Positions 1 through 7,383 of a stretch of DNA of 58,660 bases are shown piece after piece. Made by a program: the position numbers and the translations under genes. Location: the NCBI GenBank assembly GCA_020847635.1, contig JADLBQ010000043.1, forward strand, positions 1 through 58,660, given 5' to 3'. Source of the stretch: Bacteroidia bacterium. GTDB taxonomy: Bacteria > Bacteroidota > Bacteroidia > AKYH767-A > OLB10. The notes below the pieces were generated by a model, which saw only the letters and a list, made by a program, of their open reading frames with translations, had not been told where the DNA came from and searched no databases. How positions within the stretch are numbered: position 1 is the stretch's first letter; every line of letters begins with the position of its first letter.

Positions 1-263
1 TATTATAGAACCAAAAATGAAAAACAACAAAGCCCCGAAGGGGTGAAATAATTATAGAAAAAACAACAATCAACAACAACCCTGAAAGGGTGCTATTATT
101 ATAGAACCAAAAATGAAAAACAACAAAACCCCGAAGGGGTGAAATAATTATAGAAAAAACAACAATCAACAACAACCCTGAAAGGGTGTTATTATTATAG
201 AACCAAAAATGAAAAACAACAAAACCCCGAAGGGGTGAAATAATTACAGACAAATAAAACAAT
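1..263 (+). repeat. REP-like palindrome array, left of first Y1 transposase
   Basis: Two related units alternate here, one with the palindrome CCCCGAAGGGG (33-43, 129-139, 225-235) and one with CCCTGAAAGGG (80-90, 176-186). Spacing alternates 47 and 49 bp, so the dimer repeats every 96 bp. Each palindrome is a short stem around a GAA loop and is followed by TGAAATAATTATAG or a close variant. The last palindrome lies 28 bp before the transposase start. This is the organisation expected of REP sequences mobilised by a neighbouring Y1 transposase; the mobilisation itself is inferred. The array continues off the left edge. Confidence 0.85.
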
Positions 264-725
264 ATGTCCGGAACATTTTCACAAATTTACATTCAGGTTG
301 TATTTGCCGTAAAAGGAAGAGAAAACCTAATTGCGAATTCATGGAAAGGTGATTTGCATAAATACATTTCTGGTATCATAAGGGGTAAAGAACAAAAACC
401 CATAATTGTGAATGGTATGCCCGACCATATTCATGCGTTTATTGGTTTGAAACCTTCTATTAAAATTTCAGATTTAGTCAGAGATATCAAAAACAATTCA
501 TCCAATTTTATTAACGACAAAAAATTGGTAAAAGGAAAATTTTCATTGCAGGAAGGTTATGGTGCATTTTCCTATTCACATTCACAAATTGAAAATGTTT
601 TTAATTACATTTTGAACCAGGAAGAACATCATCGAAAGAAAACGTTCAGAGAAGAATATATTGAATTGATGAAAAAATTTGAAATTGAATATAATGACCA
701 ATATTTATTTGAATGGATAGAATGA
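264..725 (+). CDS. IS200-like Y1 (HUH) transposase, REP-associated type
   Basis: A 153-residue single-domain Y1 transposase. The HUH metal-binding motif is intact (His55-Ile-His57 in MPDHIHAF), and a likely catalytic tyrosine is Tyr115 in the NYI segment, followed by QEEHH. The length is normal for TnpA/Y1 proteins of Bacteroidota. Such enzymes cut and rejoin single-stranded DNA at hairpins, and this gene is enclosed by palindrome arrays that run in opposite orientations on its two sides. It is about three-quarters identical by eye to the copy at 2924-3388, but only this copy keeps both HUH histidines. No TnpB partner is present. It is probably functional as a protein. Confidence 0.88.
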   Translation: MSGTFSQIYIQVVFAVKGRENLIANSWKGDLHKYISGIIRGKEQKPIIVNGMPDHIHAFIGLKPSIKISDLVRDIKNNSSNFINDKKLVKGKFSLQEGYGAFSYSHSQIENVFNYILNQEEHHRKKTFREEYIELMKKFEIEYNDQYLFEWIE

Positions 726-1035
726 TTATGTCACCCCTTCGGGGTTTTGAACCTGTGGTTACTGACATTTGCTATAATTATTCCATCCCTTCGGGATTGA
801 ATTCATCAACTGTCAAATTCGTGAACTACATGCAAAAAATTTTACCCCTTTGGGGTTTTGAACCTGTGGTTACTGACATTTGCTATAATTATTCCATCCC
901 TTCGGGATTAAATTCATCAACTGTCAAATTCGTAAACTATATACAAAAACTTTCACCCCTTCGAGGTTTTAAACCTGTGGTTGCTGACATTTGCTATAAT
1001 TATTCCATCCCTTCGGGATTGAAAGAGCGAAAACG
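726..1035 (+). repeat. 111-bp palindrome repeat array, right of first Y1 transposase
   Basis: About 2.7 copies of a 111-bp unit. Its first palindrome appears at 734-744 (CCCCTTCGGGG), 845-855 (CCCCTTTGGGG) and 956-966 (imperfect). A second palindrome, TCCCTTCGGGA, follows within each unit (786-796 in the first). The palindrome plus its CTATAATTATT flank is roughly the reverse complement of the left-array unit, so the transposase is bracketed by inverted arrays. Because 111 is divisible by three, one frame stays open through the array (713-1099), but that peptide is only the repeat translated. The array ends about 70 bp before hsdM. Confidence 0.85.
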
Positions 1036-1100
1036 TATCCAAAAGGTACACACAAAAGGTTTAGACAATACAGTCCTTTCTGAAATTATAAAAAATTGAA

Positions 1101-2687
1101 ATGCTCCAAAACAACACACAATTAAAATCGCTTATAGACAAGCTCTGGCAGAACTTTTGGGAAGGCGGTATTGCCAACCCTTTAACGGCTATTGAGCAAA
1201 TTACCTATCTCATTTTCATAAAGCGTTTGGACGATTTGGAAGCCAAACGTGAACGGGATGCCGAATGGACAGGCGAAAAATATGTTTCCCGATTTTCAGG
1301 CAAATTTCAAATTCCGGGCAGCAACGAAAGCATTGACAAAAATGAATTGCGTTGGAGTGTGTTCAAACACAAGCCCGCAGACGAAATGCTGATGCATGTG
1401 CAAATGAAAGTGTTTCCGTTTTTAAAAGAACTGAACAGTCCCGATAGCTATCGGGATTCTCCATTTACCAAACACATGGCAAATGCGGTGTTCATTATGC
1501 CCAAAGCCAGTTTACTGGTTTCTGCCATCAACATTGTAGAAGACATTTTCAAAGAAATTGAAAAAGATGCCACCGAAGGCGGTCATGCTTTTCAGGATAT
1601 TCAAGGTGATGTGTATGAAATGCTGTTGAGTGAGATTGCCACAGCAGGAAAAAACGGACAGTTCCGCACTCCAAGACACATCATTAAACTGATGGCTGAA
1701 CTGGTGGCTCCGCAATTGGGACAACGCATTGCCGACCCGGCCTGCGGAACAGGCGGTTTCTTGTTGGGTGCTTACCAATACATCCTCACCGATTTAGTAA
1801 GAAAGAAAGACCCTGCTAAACTGCAAAAAGACGAAGACGGTTTTTAACGTGCCGCCATCAGTGCCGTTTTAACGCAAAAAGTAAAAACCATACTCGACCA
1901 AAGTTTTGTGGGTTATGATATTGACACCACTATGGTGCGTTTGGGTTTAATGAACATGATGATGCACGGCATTGACGAACCCAAAATTGACTACAAAGAC
2001 ACCCTGAGCAAAAGCTACAATGAAGACAGCCAGTTCGACATCATTATGGCTAATCCGCCTTTTACAGGCAATATTGACAAGGGCGATATTAACGAAGGAC
2101 TGAAACTGCCTACCACCAAAACCGAACTGTTGTTTGTAGAACGCATTTTTAACATGCTGAAAATGGGCGGCACTGCTGCCGTGATTGTACCAAGTGGCGT
2201 GATACAAAACAGTGGAAAAGCATTTGAAGCTTTGCGGAAACTGATTATTGAAAAAGCAGAACTGAAAGCTGTGATTGCTGTGCCAAGCGGAGCATTTAAA
2301 CCTTATGCAGGTGTAAGCACAGCCATTTTAATTTTTACCAAAGGTGGAGAAACCAATAATGTTTGGTTTTACGATATGCAAGCCGATGGCTACAGTTTGG
2401 ACGATAAGCGAAACAAAATTGCCGATAGCGATTTGCCCGACATTGTGCAACGCTATAAAGCCAGAGATGCCAAGAAAGACAGCGACAGAAAGCTGAAATT
2501 CTTTATGGTGCCGAAAAAAGAAATTGTAGAAAACAACTACGACCTGAACCTGAGCACCTACAAAGAAGAGGTGTATGAGGAAGTGGTGTATGAAAAACCG
2601 GAAGTGATTTTTGGGAAATTGGAAACAATGGAAAGAGAAATTGAAACCGGAATCAAAGAATTAAAAAGATTAATTAATATTCGTTGA
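1101..2687 (+). pseudogene. hsdM: Type I restriction-modification methyltransferase HsdM, interrupted by in-frame TAA
   Basis: HsdM is the adenine-specific methyltransferase subunit of type I R-M. The HsdM_N helical domain is at the N-terminus (LWQNFWEGGIANP region). SAM-binding motif I, DPACGTGGF, lies near residues 212-220, and catalytic NPPF lies downstream in the MANPPFTG segment. The frame reads ...DEDGF, a TAA at 1845-1847, then RAAISAVL... in the same frame, as expected for an uninterrupted HsdM. One base change (for example GAA to TAA) explains the break. The two halves are not separately functional, because SAM-binding and catalytic motifs fall on different pieces. The 3' end has also been altered: the natural last codons now sit beside hsdS at 3867-3893. 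A sequencing error at the stop cannot be excluded. Confidence 0.88.
1439..1456. repeat. 18-bp perfect palindrome inside hsdM
   Basis: TCCCGATAGCTATCGGGA is a perfect 18-bp palindrome. It encodes part of the NSPDSYRDSPF segment without disturbing the hsdM frame. It resembles short palindromes seen scattered in other Bacteroidota genomes, but that comparison is from memory. I see no second copy in this window. Confidence 0.6.
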
Positions 2688-2700
2688 AAAACCGAGTTGA

Positions 2701-2923
2701 CCTGAAACCAATCCCAAAGGGATGGAATTATTATAGATGAAACAACAATCGTCAACAACCCCGAAGGGGTGCAATGATTATAGAACCAATAATGAAAAAC
2801 AACAAAACCCCGAAGGGGTGAAATGATTATAGATGAAACAACAATCGTCAATAACCCCGAAGGGGTGCAATGATTATAGAACCAATAATGAAAAACAATA
2901 AAACCCCGAAGGGGTGAAATAAA
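2701..2923 (+). repeat. REP-like palindrome array, left of second Y1 transposase
   Basis: Four CCCCGAAGGGG palindromes at 2759-2769, 2808-2818, 2855-2865 and 2904-2914 alternate at 49, 47 and 49 bp, which is the same 96-bp dimer as at 1-263. A degenerate palindrome (TCCCAAAGGGA) precedes them near 2712. The last palindrome ends 9 bp before the transposase ATG, so a hairpin would form in the mRNA leader next to the ribosome-binding region. The array begins straight after the hsdM stop codon. Confidence 0.85.
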
Positions 2924-3388
2924 ATGGCAGGAACCTATTCACAATTGTATATTCAAGTTGTTTTCGCTGTAAAATGCAGAGAAAATCTTATCGCCACAGC
3001 GTGGAAAGACGAATTACATAAATACATATCAGGTATCATTACGAATAAAGAGCAAAAATCAATCATCGTGAATGGAATGCCCGACTATATACATGCCTTT
3101 ATAGGATTGAGACCATCAATGAAAATTTCTGATTTGGTGAGGGACATAAAAAACAATTCATCCAACTTCATCAATGATAGAAAATTTGTGAAAGGCAGGT
3201 TTTCTTGGCAGGAAGGATATGGCGCCTTTTCTTACTCCCATTCTCATATTGAAAATGTGTACAATTACATCCTGCACCAGGAGGAACATCATAAAAAGCG
3301 AACTTTTCGAGAGGAGTATATAGATTTTTTGCAGAAGTTTGATATTGAGTTTAACGAAAAATATTTATTTGAATGGATAGATGGATAA
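2924..3388 (+). CDS. IS200-like Y1 transposase copy 2, first HUH histidine replaced by tyrosine
   Basis: A 154-residue paralogue of the 264-725 transposase, with the same length, start context and C-terminus (LFEWID). The key difference is in the HUH motif: MPDYIHAF replaces MPDHIHAF. His55 is now Tyr55 (codon TAT at 3086-3088) while His57 remains. In this family the two histidines hold the catalytic divalent metal, so this copy is expected to be weak or inactive. The QEEHH segment and candidate catalytic tyrosine are kept. The open frame is otherwise intact, so inactivation is recent or a substrate-binding role persists. The cassette sits exactly between hsdM and hsdS. Confidence 0.85.
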   Translation: MAGTYSQLYIQVVFAVKCRENLIATAWKDELHKYISGIITNKEQKSIIVNGMPDYIHAFIGLRPSMKISDLVRDIKNNSSNFINDRKFVKGRFSWQEGYGAFSYSHSHIENVYNYILHQEEHHKKRTFREEYIDFLQKFDIEFNEKYLFEWIDG

Positions 3389-3870
3389 TATCACCCCTTC
3401 GGGGTTCTCATGCGCACGGTACAGTGAGAGTTTATAACAATTACAACCCTTCGGGTTTGACCCGCATTCAAAAAGGATTAAAGAATTAAAAGGTTGATGT
3501 AATGAAATGGAAAAATGGTTTGGTTCGATAAAACATGCAATCCATAGTGTTCGACCCCAACGGGGTCGTAGGGTTGTTGCAAATGCATTGTGCAACAAAC
3601 ATTGGACTCCGAAGGAGTCCAACAGCCAAGCAGTATAAATGAGAAAGCATGGAAGCAGAAATACGAAAAGGACTAAAGAATTAAAAGAGTTGATGTAATG
3701 AAGTAAAAAAATGTTAGGCACGCTAAAACATGCAATCCATAGGGTTCGACCCCAACGGGGTCGTAGGGTTGTTGCAAATGCAATGTGCAACAAACTTGGG
3801 ACTCCGAAGGAGTCCAACTGACAAGCAGTAGTAAGGAGGAACAATTGAAACAGAAATACAAAATAGATTA
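3389..3870 (+). repeat. Right-hand palindromes and tandem 195-bp hairpin repeat between hsdM and hsdS
   Basis: After a CCCCTTCGGGG palindrome near 3394 and an ACCCTTCGGGT palindrome near 3446 come two copies of a 195-bp unit. Each unit carries three hairpins: GACCCC/GGGGTC (3553-3567; 3748-3762), TTGTTGCA/TGCAACAA (3574-3598 in copy 1), and GGACTCC-GAA-GGAGTCC (3604-3620; 3799-3815). Each unit ends in a copy of the hsdM/hsdS junction (3672-3698 and 3867-3893), and a degraded copy begins at 3477. The open frames on the minus strand here are repeat translations, not genes. Confidence 0.8.
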
Positions 3871-3893
3871 AAGAATTAAAAGAGTTGATGTAA
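3867..3893 (+). pseudogene. Detached original 3' end of hsdM, abutting hsdS
   Basis: This stretch translates as IKELKELM followed by TAA, and the TAA overlaps the hsdS start as TAATG (stop 3891-3893, start 3893-3895). The present hsdM terminus reads GIKELKRLINIR. The simplest reading is that hsdM originally ended IKELKELM, translationally coupled to hsdS, and that the repeat/transposase cassette entered within these last codons. The current hsdM tail is then a fusion into repeat DNA. Confidence 0.7.
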
Positions 3894-5047
3894 TGAAGTT
3901 AGAGAAACTTGGAAATATTGCAGACTTCAAAATGGGTCAAGCCCCCCATTCAGATACCTATAATGATAAGGGCGAAGGAACTCTTTTAATCAAAGCTGGT
4001 GATTTTGGTTTTCATTATCCAACACCAACTGAGTATACAACTAATCCAATTGCATTTTCAGAAGAGGGTGACGTGTTGATATGCGTAGTTGGAGCTACAT
4101 CTGGCAAAGTAAACAAGGGCATTAATGCTAGCATCACACGAAGTATCGCAGCTATTAGAAGTCATGAAGAAAAACTAAACTCTGATTTCCTTTTTTACTT
4201 TCTAAGATCATCATATAGTAGGATAAATAAGATGACTTCGGGCTCAGCACAGGGAATAATTTCTAAGCCAATTCTTGCTAAAATTGAAATTCCTCTCCCC
4301 TCACTTTCCGACCAACTCCACATTGCCAACATCCTCAGCAAAGCCGAAAACCTGATAGCCCAACGCAAAGAAAGCATCCGCCTGCTGGATGAATTTTTGA
4401 AAAGCACTTTTTTGGAGATGTTTGGGGACCCGGTGAGGAATGAGAAGGGTTGGGAAACAAAACCTTTGGGCGAATTATGCAACATAAGAAGAGGTGCGTC
4501 ACCACGCCCGATAAATAATTTCATAGGTGATGAAGTTCCTTGGATAAAAATTGGGGATGGCACTAAAGGAAATGATTTGTATATTGAATCAACACAAGTA
4601 TCAATTACAAAAGAAGGTGCATCCAAAAGTGTTTTACTTGACGAAGGTTCATTGGTTTTTGCAAATTGTGGGGTGAGTCTTGGTTTCGCTAGGATTTTGA
4701 AAATTAAAGGATGTATTCATGACGGTTGGTTATCATTTGAAAATATCAAGTCTGAACTTGATAAGATATATCTTTTAAAGCTTTTAAATAATTCGACTGA
4801 ATATTTAAGGAGAATTGCACCAGATGGAACTCAACCCAATTTAAATACTGGCATTATGAAGAATTTTAAAATAATCCTACCACCAATCAATCTCCAAACC
4901 CAATTTGCACTCATCGTAGAAAAAACAGAAGCCCTCAAAACCCAATACCAACAAAGCTTAAGCGAACTTGAAAACCTGTACGGTTCATTAAGTCAGAAAG
5001 CATTCAGAGGCGAATTAACGCAAAACAATAATCATGTTCATCCTTAA
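3893..5047 (+). CDS. hsdS: Type I restriction-modification specificity subunit HsdS
   Basis: HsdS reads the bipartite DNA target and docks HsdM and HsdR. The 384 residues hold two target-recognition domains. The first is about residues 1-145, followed by a conserved helical spacer (SDQLHIANILSKAENLIAQR, then LLDEFLKSTFLEMFGDP). The second starts at WETKPLGELCNIRRG, about residues 183-335, followed by the second helical arm (QTQFALIVEKTEALK, then LYGSLSQKAFRGEL). Length and layout are complete. The start is fixed by the TAATG overlap with the detached hsdM end. The last residues (TQNNNHVHP) diverge from the family tail, and an old tail lies just downstream. With hsdM broken and no hsdR visible, the system is probably dead here. 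Confidence 0.9.
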   Translation: MKLEKLGNIADFKMGQAPHSDTYNDKGEGTLLIKAGDFGFHYPTPTEYTTNPIAFSEEGDVLICVVGATSGKVNKGINASITRSIAAIRSHEEKLNSDFLFYFLRSSYSRINKMTSGSAQGIISKPILAKIEIPLPSLSDQLHIANILSKAENLIAQRKESIRLLDEFLKSTFLEMFGDPVRNEKGWETKPLGELCNIRRGASPRPINNFIGDEVPWIKIGDGTKGNDLYIESTQVSITKEGASKSVLLDEGSLVFANCGVSLGFARILKIKGCIHDGWLSFENIKSELDKIYLLKLLNNSTEYLRRIAPDGTQPNLNTGIMKNFKIILPPINLQTQFALIVEKTEALKTQYQQSLSELENLYGSLSQKAFRGELTQNNNHVHP

Positions 5048-5072
5048 ATCCTGCAAATCATGATTCAGACAG

Positions 5073-5141
5073 TTGAATGGCAGTTTGAGCCAAAAGGCGT
5101 TTAGGGGGGAGTTAACTATCAATAAAACCGTAAACGTATAA
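5073..5141 (+). pseudogene. Remnant of an HsdS C-terminal tail
   Basis: This frame translates as LNGSLSQKAFRGELTINKTVNV then TAA, repeating the GSLSQKAFRGELT segment that ends the intact hsdS 30-40 bp upstream, but with different codons. It is therefore not a simple recent tandem copy. It is either the original hsdS tail displaced by recombination or the end of a second hsdS allele. The 25-40 bp between the tails (CATCCTTAAATCCTGCAAAT and on) looks like an interspersed repeat common in Bacteroidota; that is a recollection, not a search result. Confidence 0.7.
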
Positions 5142-5756
5142 TCAATTCAATCTCTCGTGCGTGAAAACCAACACACAGGTGTAAGCACATTTATTCGCAA
5201 TTGATATTTGTAAGTCAGCGGTGCTCATGATTTTCAATTGCAAGCCGCACAAGCCCAAGCGCAGACCAAAGCTTGCAAAAGAGCTTCCACATTTCCTACG
5301 CAGACAAAATTGAAACCGCTTAGGGTTCACGAACACCAATTAAAAAATAAAAATGAAGTGAGTAATTAAAAAAAATCTCCTGCCCTTCTGAACTACGAAG
5401 CAATCACGAACACTTAAAAAAACAAACAAACTGTGAGTAAAATAAAAAATACGCAACCGCACAAACCAACACGACACAAACAAAGACAGTAAAACTCAAC
5501 AATGACAATGGTTTGCAGCGGTGGACAGATAGAAAGACCTACTGGCAACATCGGTAACCATTGCACAACTCCTTCCCCTCACCACACAACCTAAAAACTA
5601 AGCCCCACACCAGCTCATAAAACCCCATTAGCCGGGACGATTTTAGATGTATAATTTTCTTGCCTTTTTTAGAGAGTGGCTCAATCGAGCGCAAAACGCC
5701 CGTAAAAAATGCCTGCAAAAAACCAAAACTCCCGCCTGCACTTTTCCTCAGTGCTA
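5142..5756. other. Non-coding stretch, about 615 bp, no gene recognised
   Basis: Between the hsdS tail remnant and the transposase remnant I see no convincing gene on either strand. Short open frames at 5142-5339 and 5539-5760 (minus) have no recognisable motif and unusual composition. The clearest structure is the nested inverted repeat at 5217-5320. An adenine-rich stretch runs from about 5340 to 5500. It is likely debris from earlier insertions. Confidence 0.5.
5217..5320. repeat. Nested imperfect inverted repeat, possible structured element
   Basis: Outer arms AGCGG (5217-5221) and CCGCT (5316-5320) pair. Inside them TTTCAATT (5232-5239) pairs with AATTGAAA (5308-5315), and an inner hairpin AAGCT (5269-5273) pairs with AGCTT (5282-5286). 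Together this could fold about 104 bases into one long arm with a 10-base bulge on one side. No integron-type attC core (GTTRRRY with RYYYAAC) is evident. Confidence 0.45.
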
Positions 5757-6512
5757 TCACCGCGGCTTGCCGGGTTTAACACTGATGCGAGCATCGCTGT
5801 CGGTGGTGCTGGAGTGTGTGTGGTTACTCAGAAATTTGCCGCGTTGTCGTTGGTCGGCTTCGCGTTCATCATCGAAGGTGTCTTCACTGGTTTCTTTCTA
5901 CTCTACGGTTGGTTTTTGTATTCACTTTTCTTCCAATTGTGATGTTGTTCAACCTGCCTGTGTTTTTCAGCTTTTACAACGGTAATTGTTTCATCGTTAG
6001 CCTGAAGTTGTTGCGTATAGGTTTGGGCATCATCCAATACTTGCTTTTCTACAATGCTGTCCATGCTGGCGTTGGCTTTGATGTAAGCACTGTCAACGGC
6101 TTGTCTGCTTGCGCCAACTAAACCTTTGTCAATACACATTTTTAATACCTGCTTAAGCAATTGCAAAAAAACTTGTTCACCAAATAATTGGCGTGTACGC
6201 GAGAGGGTGCTGTACCAAGGCAACTCTTCACCTAAATCGTAGCCGATAAATGTCTAACCGCATTTTTGCATGAGCAATAATTTTACGATCGCTGTTCAGG
6301 TTTTCTAAATAACCAACAAGAATGAGTTTAAAGAATACCGTGGGGTCTATACTTTGTTGACCTTCGCTGCCGTAATAGCTGCGCGTAGCTTTGTACATAA
6401 ACTGCAAATCTAAAACCGACTTCAACTGCCGGTAAAAGTTTTCGGCAGGCACGTACTCACTTAACTGAAAACTGTTGAAGAGTCTTTCCTGATGTTGTTT
6501 CTTGCCTTGCAT
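5757..6512 (-). pseudogene. Broken IS1182-like transposase
   Basis: The start at 6512 gives an N-terminal DUF772-like domain (YYGSEGQQSIDPTVFFKLILVG, then YLENLNSDRKI). A frameshift around 6230-6260 is needed to continue into GYDLGEELPWYSTLSRTRQLFGEQVF, then GASRQAVDSAYIKANASMDS. Near 5890-5910 a second frameshift and a stop codon are crossed to reach DDEREADQRQ and SNHTHSSTTDSDARISVKPG, the family segment just before the C-terminal catalytic half. After KPGKPR (stop at 5757-5759) no homology is seen, so the C-terminal half is missing. Full-length family members are about 450-550 residues. It is dead, and marks the right end of the accessory island. Confidence 0.8.
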
Positions 6513-6729
6513 TCGTTTATTTTTTCTCTAAAATATGGCGGAATGCGATGTGCTGTTTTTTGTATATTTGTTTTCAACAGTAAGAGTTAGTTGTGCAACA
6601 AGCACATTGTGTTGCTGCAATTTGGGCAGACAGTGGTTAACTAAACATTCAGTCACGTATCATCCTGTAGTATATTGACAGTTTGGTAAAAAAATTCCCA
6701 CTTTCGCCAAGTTATAAACCATTCAAGAA

Positions 6730-7383
6730 ATGAGGCTTGTTAACTTTTTAATTTCGGCATTGTTAATTCTTGGATGTTTTCAAAACCAGGAATTGCCTGG
6801 CTCTTACATTAAAACTGATTCAGCCATGAAATCAAATCCGCCTGCATTAACCCGGCCCGATACTGCTGTCTTCGGTACCGGCTGCTTCTGGTGCACCGAA
6901 GCTATCTTTCAGAATCTGAAGGGTGTGGAAAAAGTAATCCCCGGATTTTCCGGTGGAAAAATTAAAAATCCGTCTTACAAAGAAGTTTGTACTGGCCTTA
7001 CAGGTCATGCCGAATGCCTGGAAATTATTTTTGATGCTGCTGTGATCAGCTATCATGAACTATTGGAAGTATTCTGGGAATCGCATGATCCGACCAGTCT
7101 GAACCGGCAGGGTAATGATATTGGTACCCAATACCGGTCGGTAATCTTTTATAAAGATGAAAATCAGAAGCAACTTGCAGAACAATCAAAGATTGAATTG
7201 ACCAGCTCTGGTCAGTTCAGTAAGCCGGTTATGACTGAAATCGTCCCGCTTGATGTATTTTATCCTGCAGAAAACTATCATCAGCAATATTATAACCTTC
7301 ATGGAGACCAGCCCTATTGCCGGTTTGTTATCAGCCCGAAAGTTGAGAAGTTTAAGAAAAAGTTTAAGAATAAGCTGAAGTAG
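6730..7383 (+). CDS. msrA: Peptide methionine (S)-S-oxide reductase, lipoprotein form
   Basis: MsrA reduces methionine-(S)-sulfoxide in damaged proteins. The signature GCFWC is at residues 51-55 with catalytic Cys52, followed by the usual ENYHQQYY segment and a C-terminal cysteine in QPYCRF that may act as resolving residue. The N-terminus has a short hydrophobic stretch ending LILGC (Cys16), a good lipobox, so the enzyme is probably tethered in the periplasm or at the outer membrane rather than cytosolic. At 217 residues it is a normal MsrA plus this leader. It ends inside the convergent phospholipase D gene (20-nt overlap). It is the first gene with core-like composition after the island. 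Confidence 0.93.
   Translation: MRLVNFLISALLILGCFQNQELPGSYIKTDSAMKSNPPALTRPDTAVFGTGCFWCTEAIFQNLKGVEKVIPGFSGGKIKNPSYKEVCTGLTGHAECLEIIFDAAVISYHELLEVFWESHDPTSLNRQGNDIGTQYRSVIFYKDENQKQLAEQSKIELTSSGQFSKPVMTEIVPLDVFYPAENYHQQYYNLHGDQPYCRFVISPKVEKFKKKFKNKLK

Noticed and set aside
1-1035. CRISPR array
   Set aside because: Direct repeats exist, but the units are contiguous palindromic dimers with near-identical intervening sequence rather than unique spacers, and no cas genes are present.
713-1099. 128-residue open frame after the first transposase
   Set aside because: It is the 111-bp palindrome array translated; the frame stays open only because the period is a multiple of three. No start context or family resemblance.
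1908-2687. Second half of hsdM as an independent methyltransferase gene
   Set aside because: Same frame as the first half with continuous homology across the TAA, and it lacks the SAM-binding motif.
3742-3768. tRNA T-arm-like GGTTCGA near a hairpin
   Set aside because: It belongs to the GACCCC/GGGGTC hairpin of the 195-bp repeat; no acceptor, D-arm or anticodon arm can be built around it.
3365-3861. Minus-strand open frames with repeated ARLRPRWGRTLWIACF-like segments
   Set aside because: They translate the two 195-bp repeat copies between hsdM and hsdS, so similarity within them is DNA repetition.
5217-5320. Integron attC site
   Set aside because: Nested arms are present, but the required GTTRRRY and RYYYAAC cores are not found and no cassette gene is adjacent.
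5539-5760. 73-residue minus-strand frame left of the transposase remnant
   Set aside because: It does not continue the transposase homology, which ends at a stop at 5757-5759, and shows no motif of its own.
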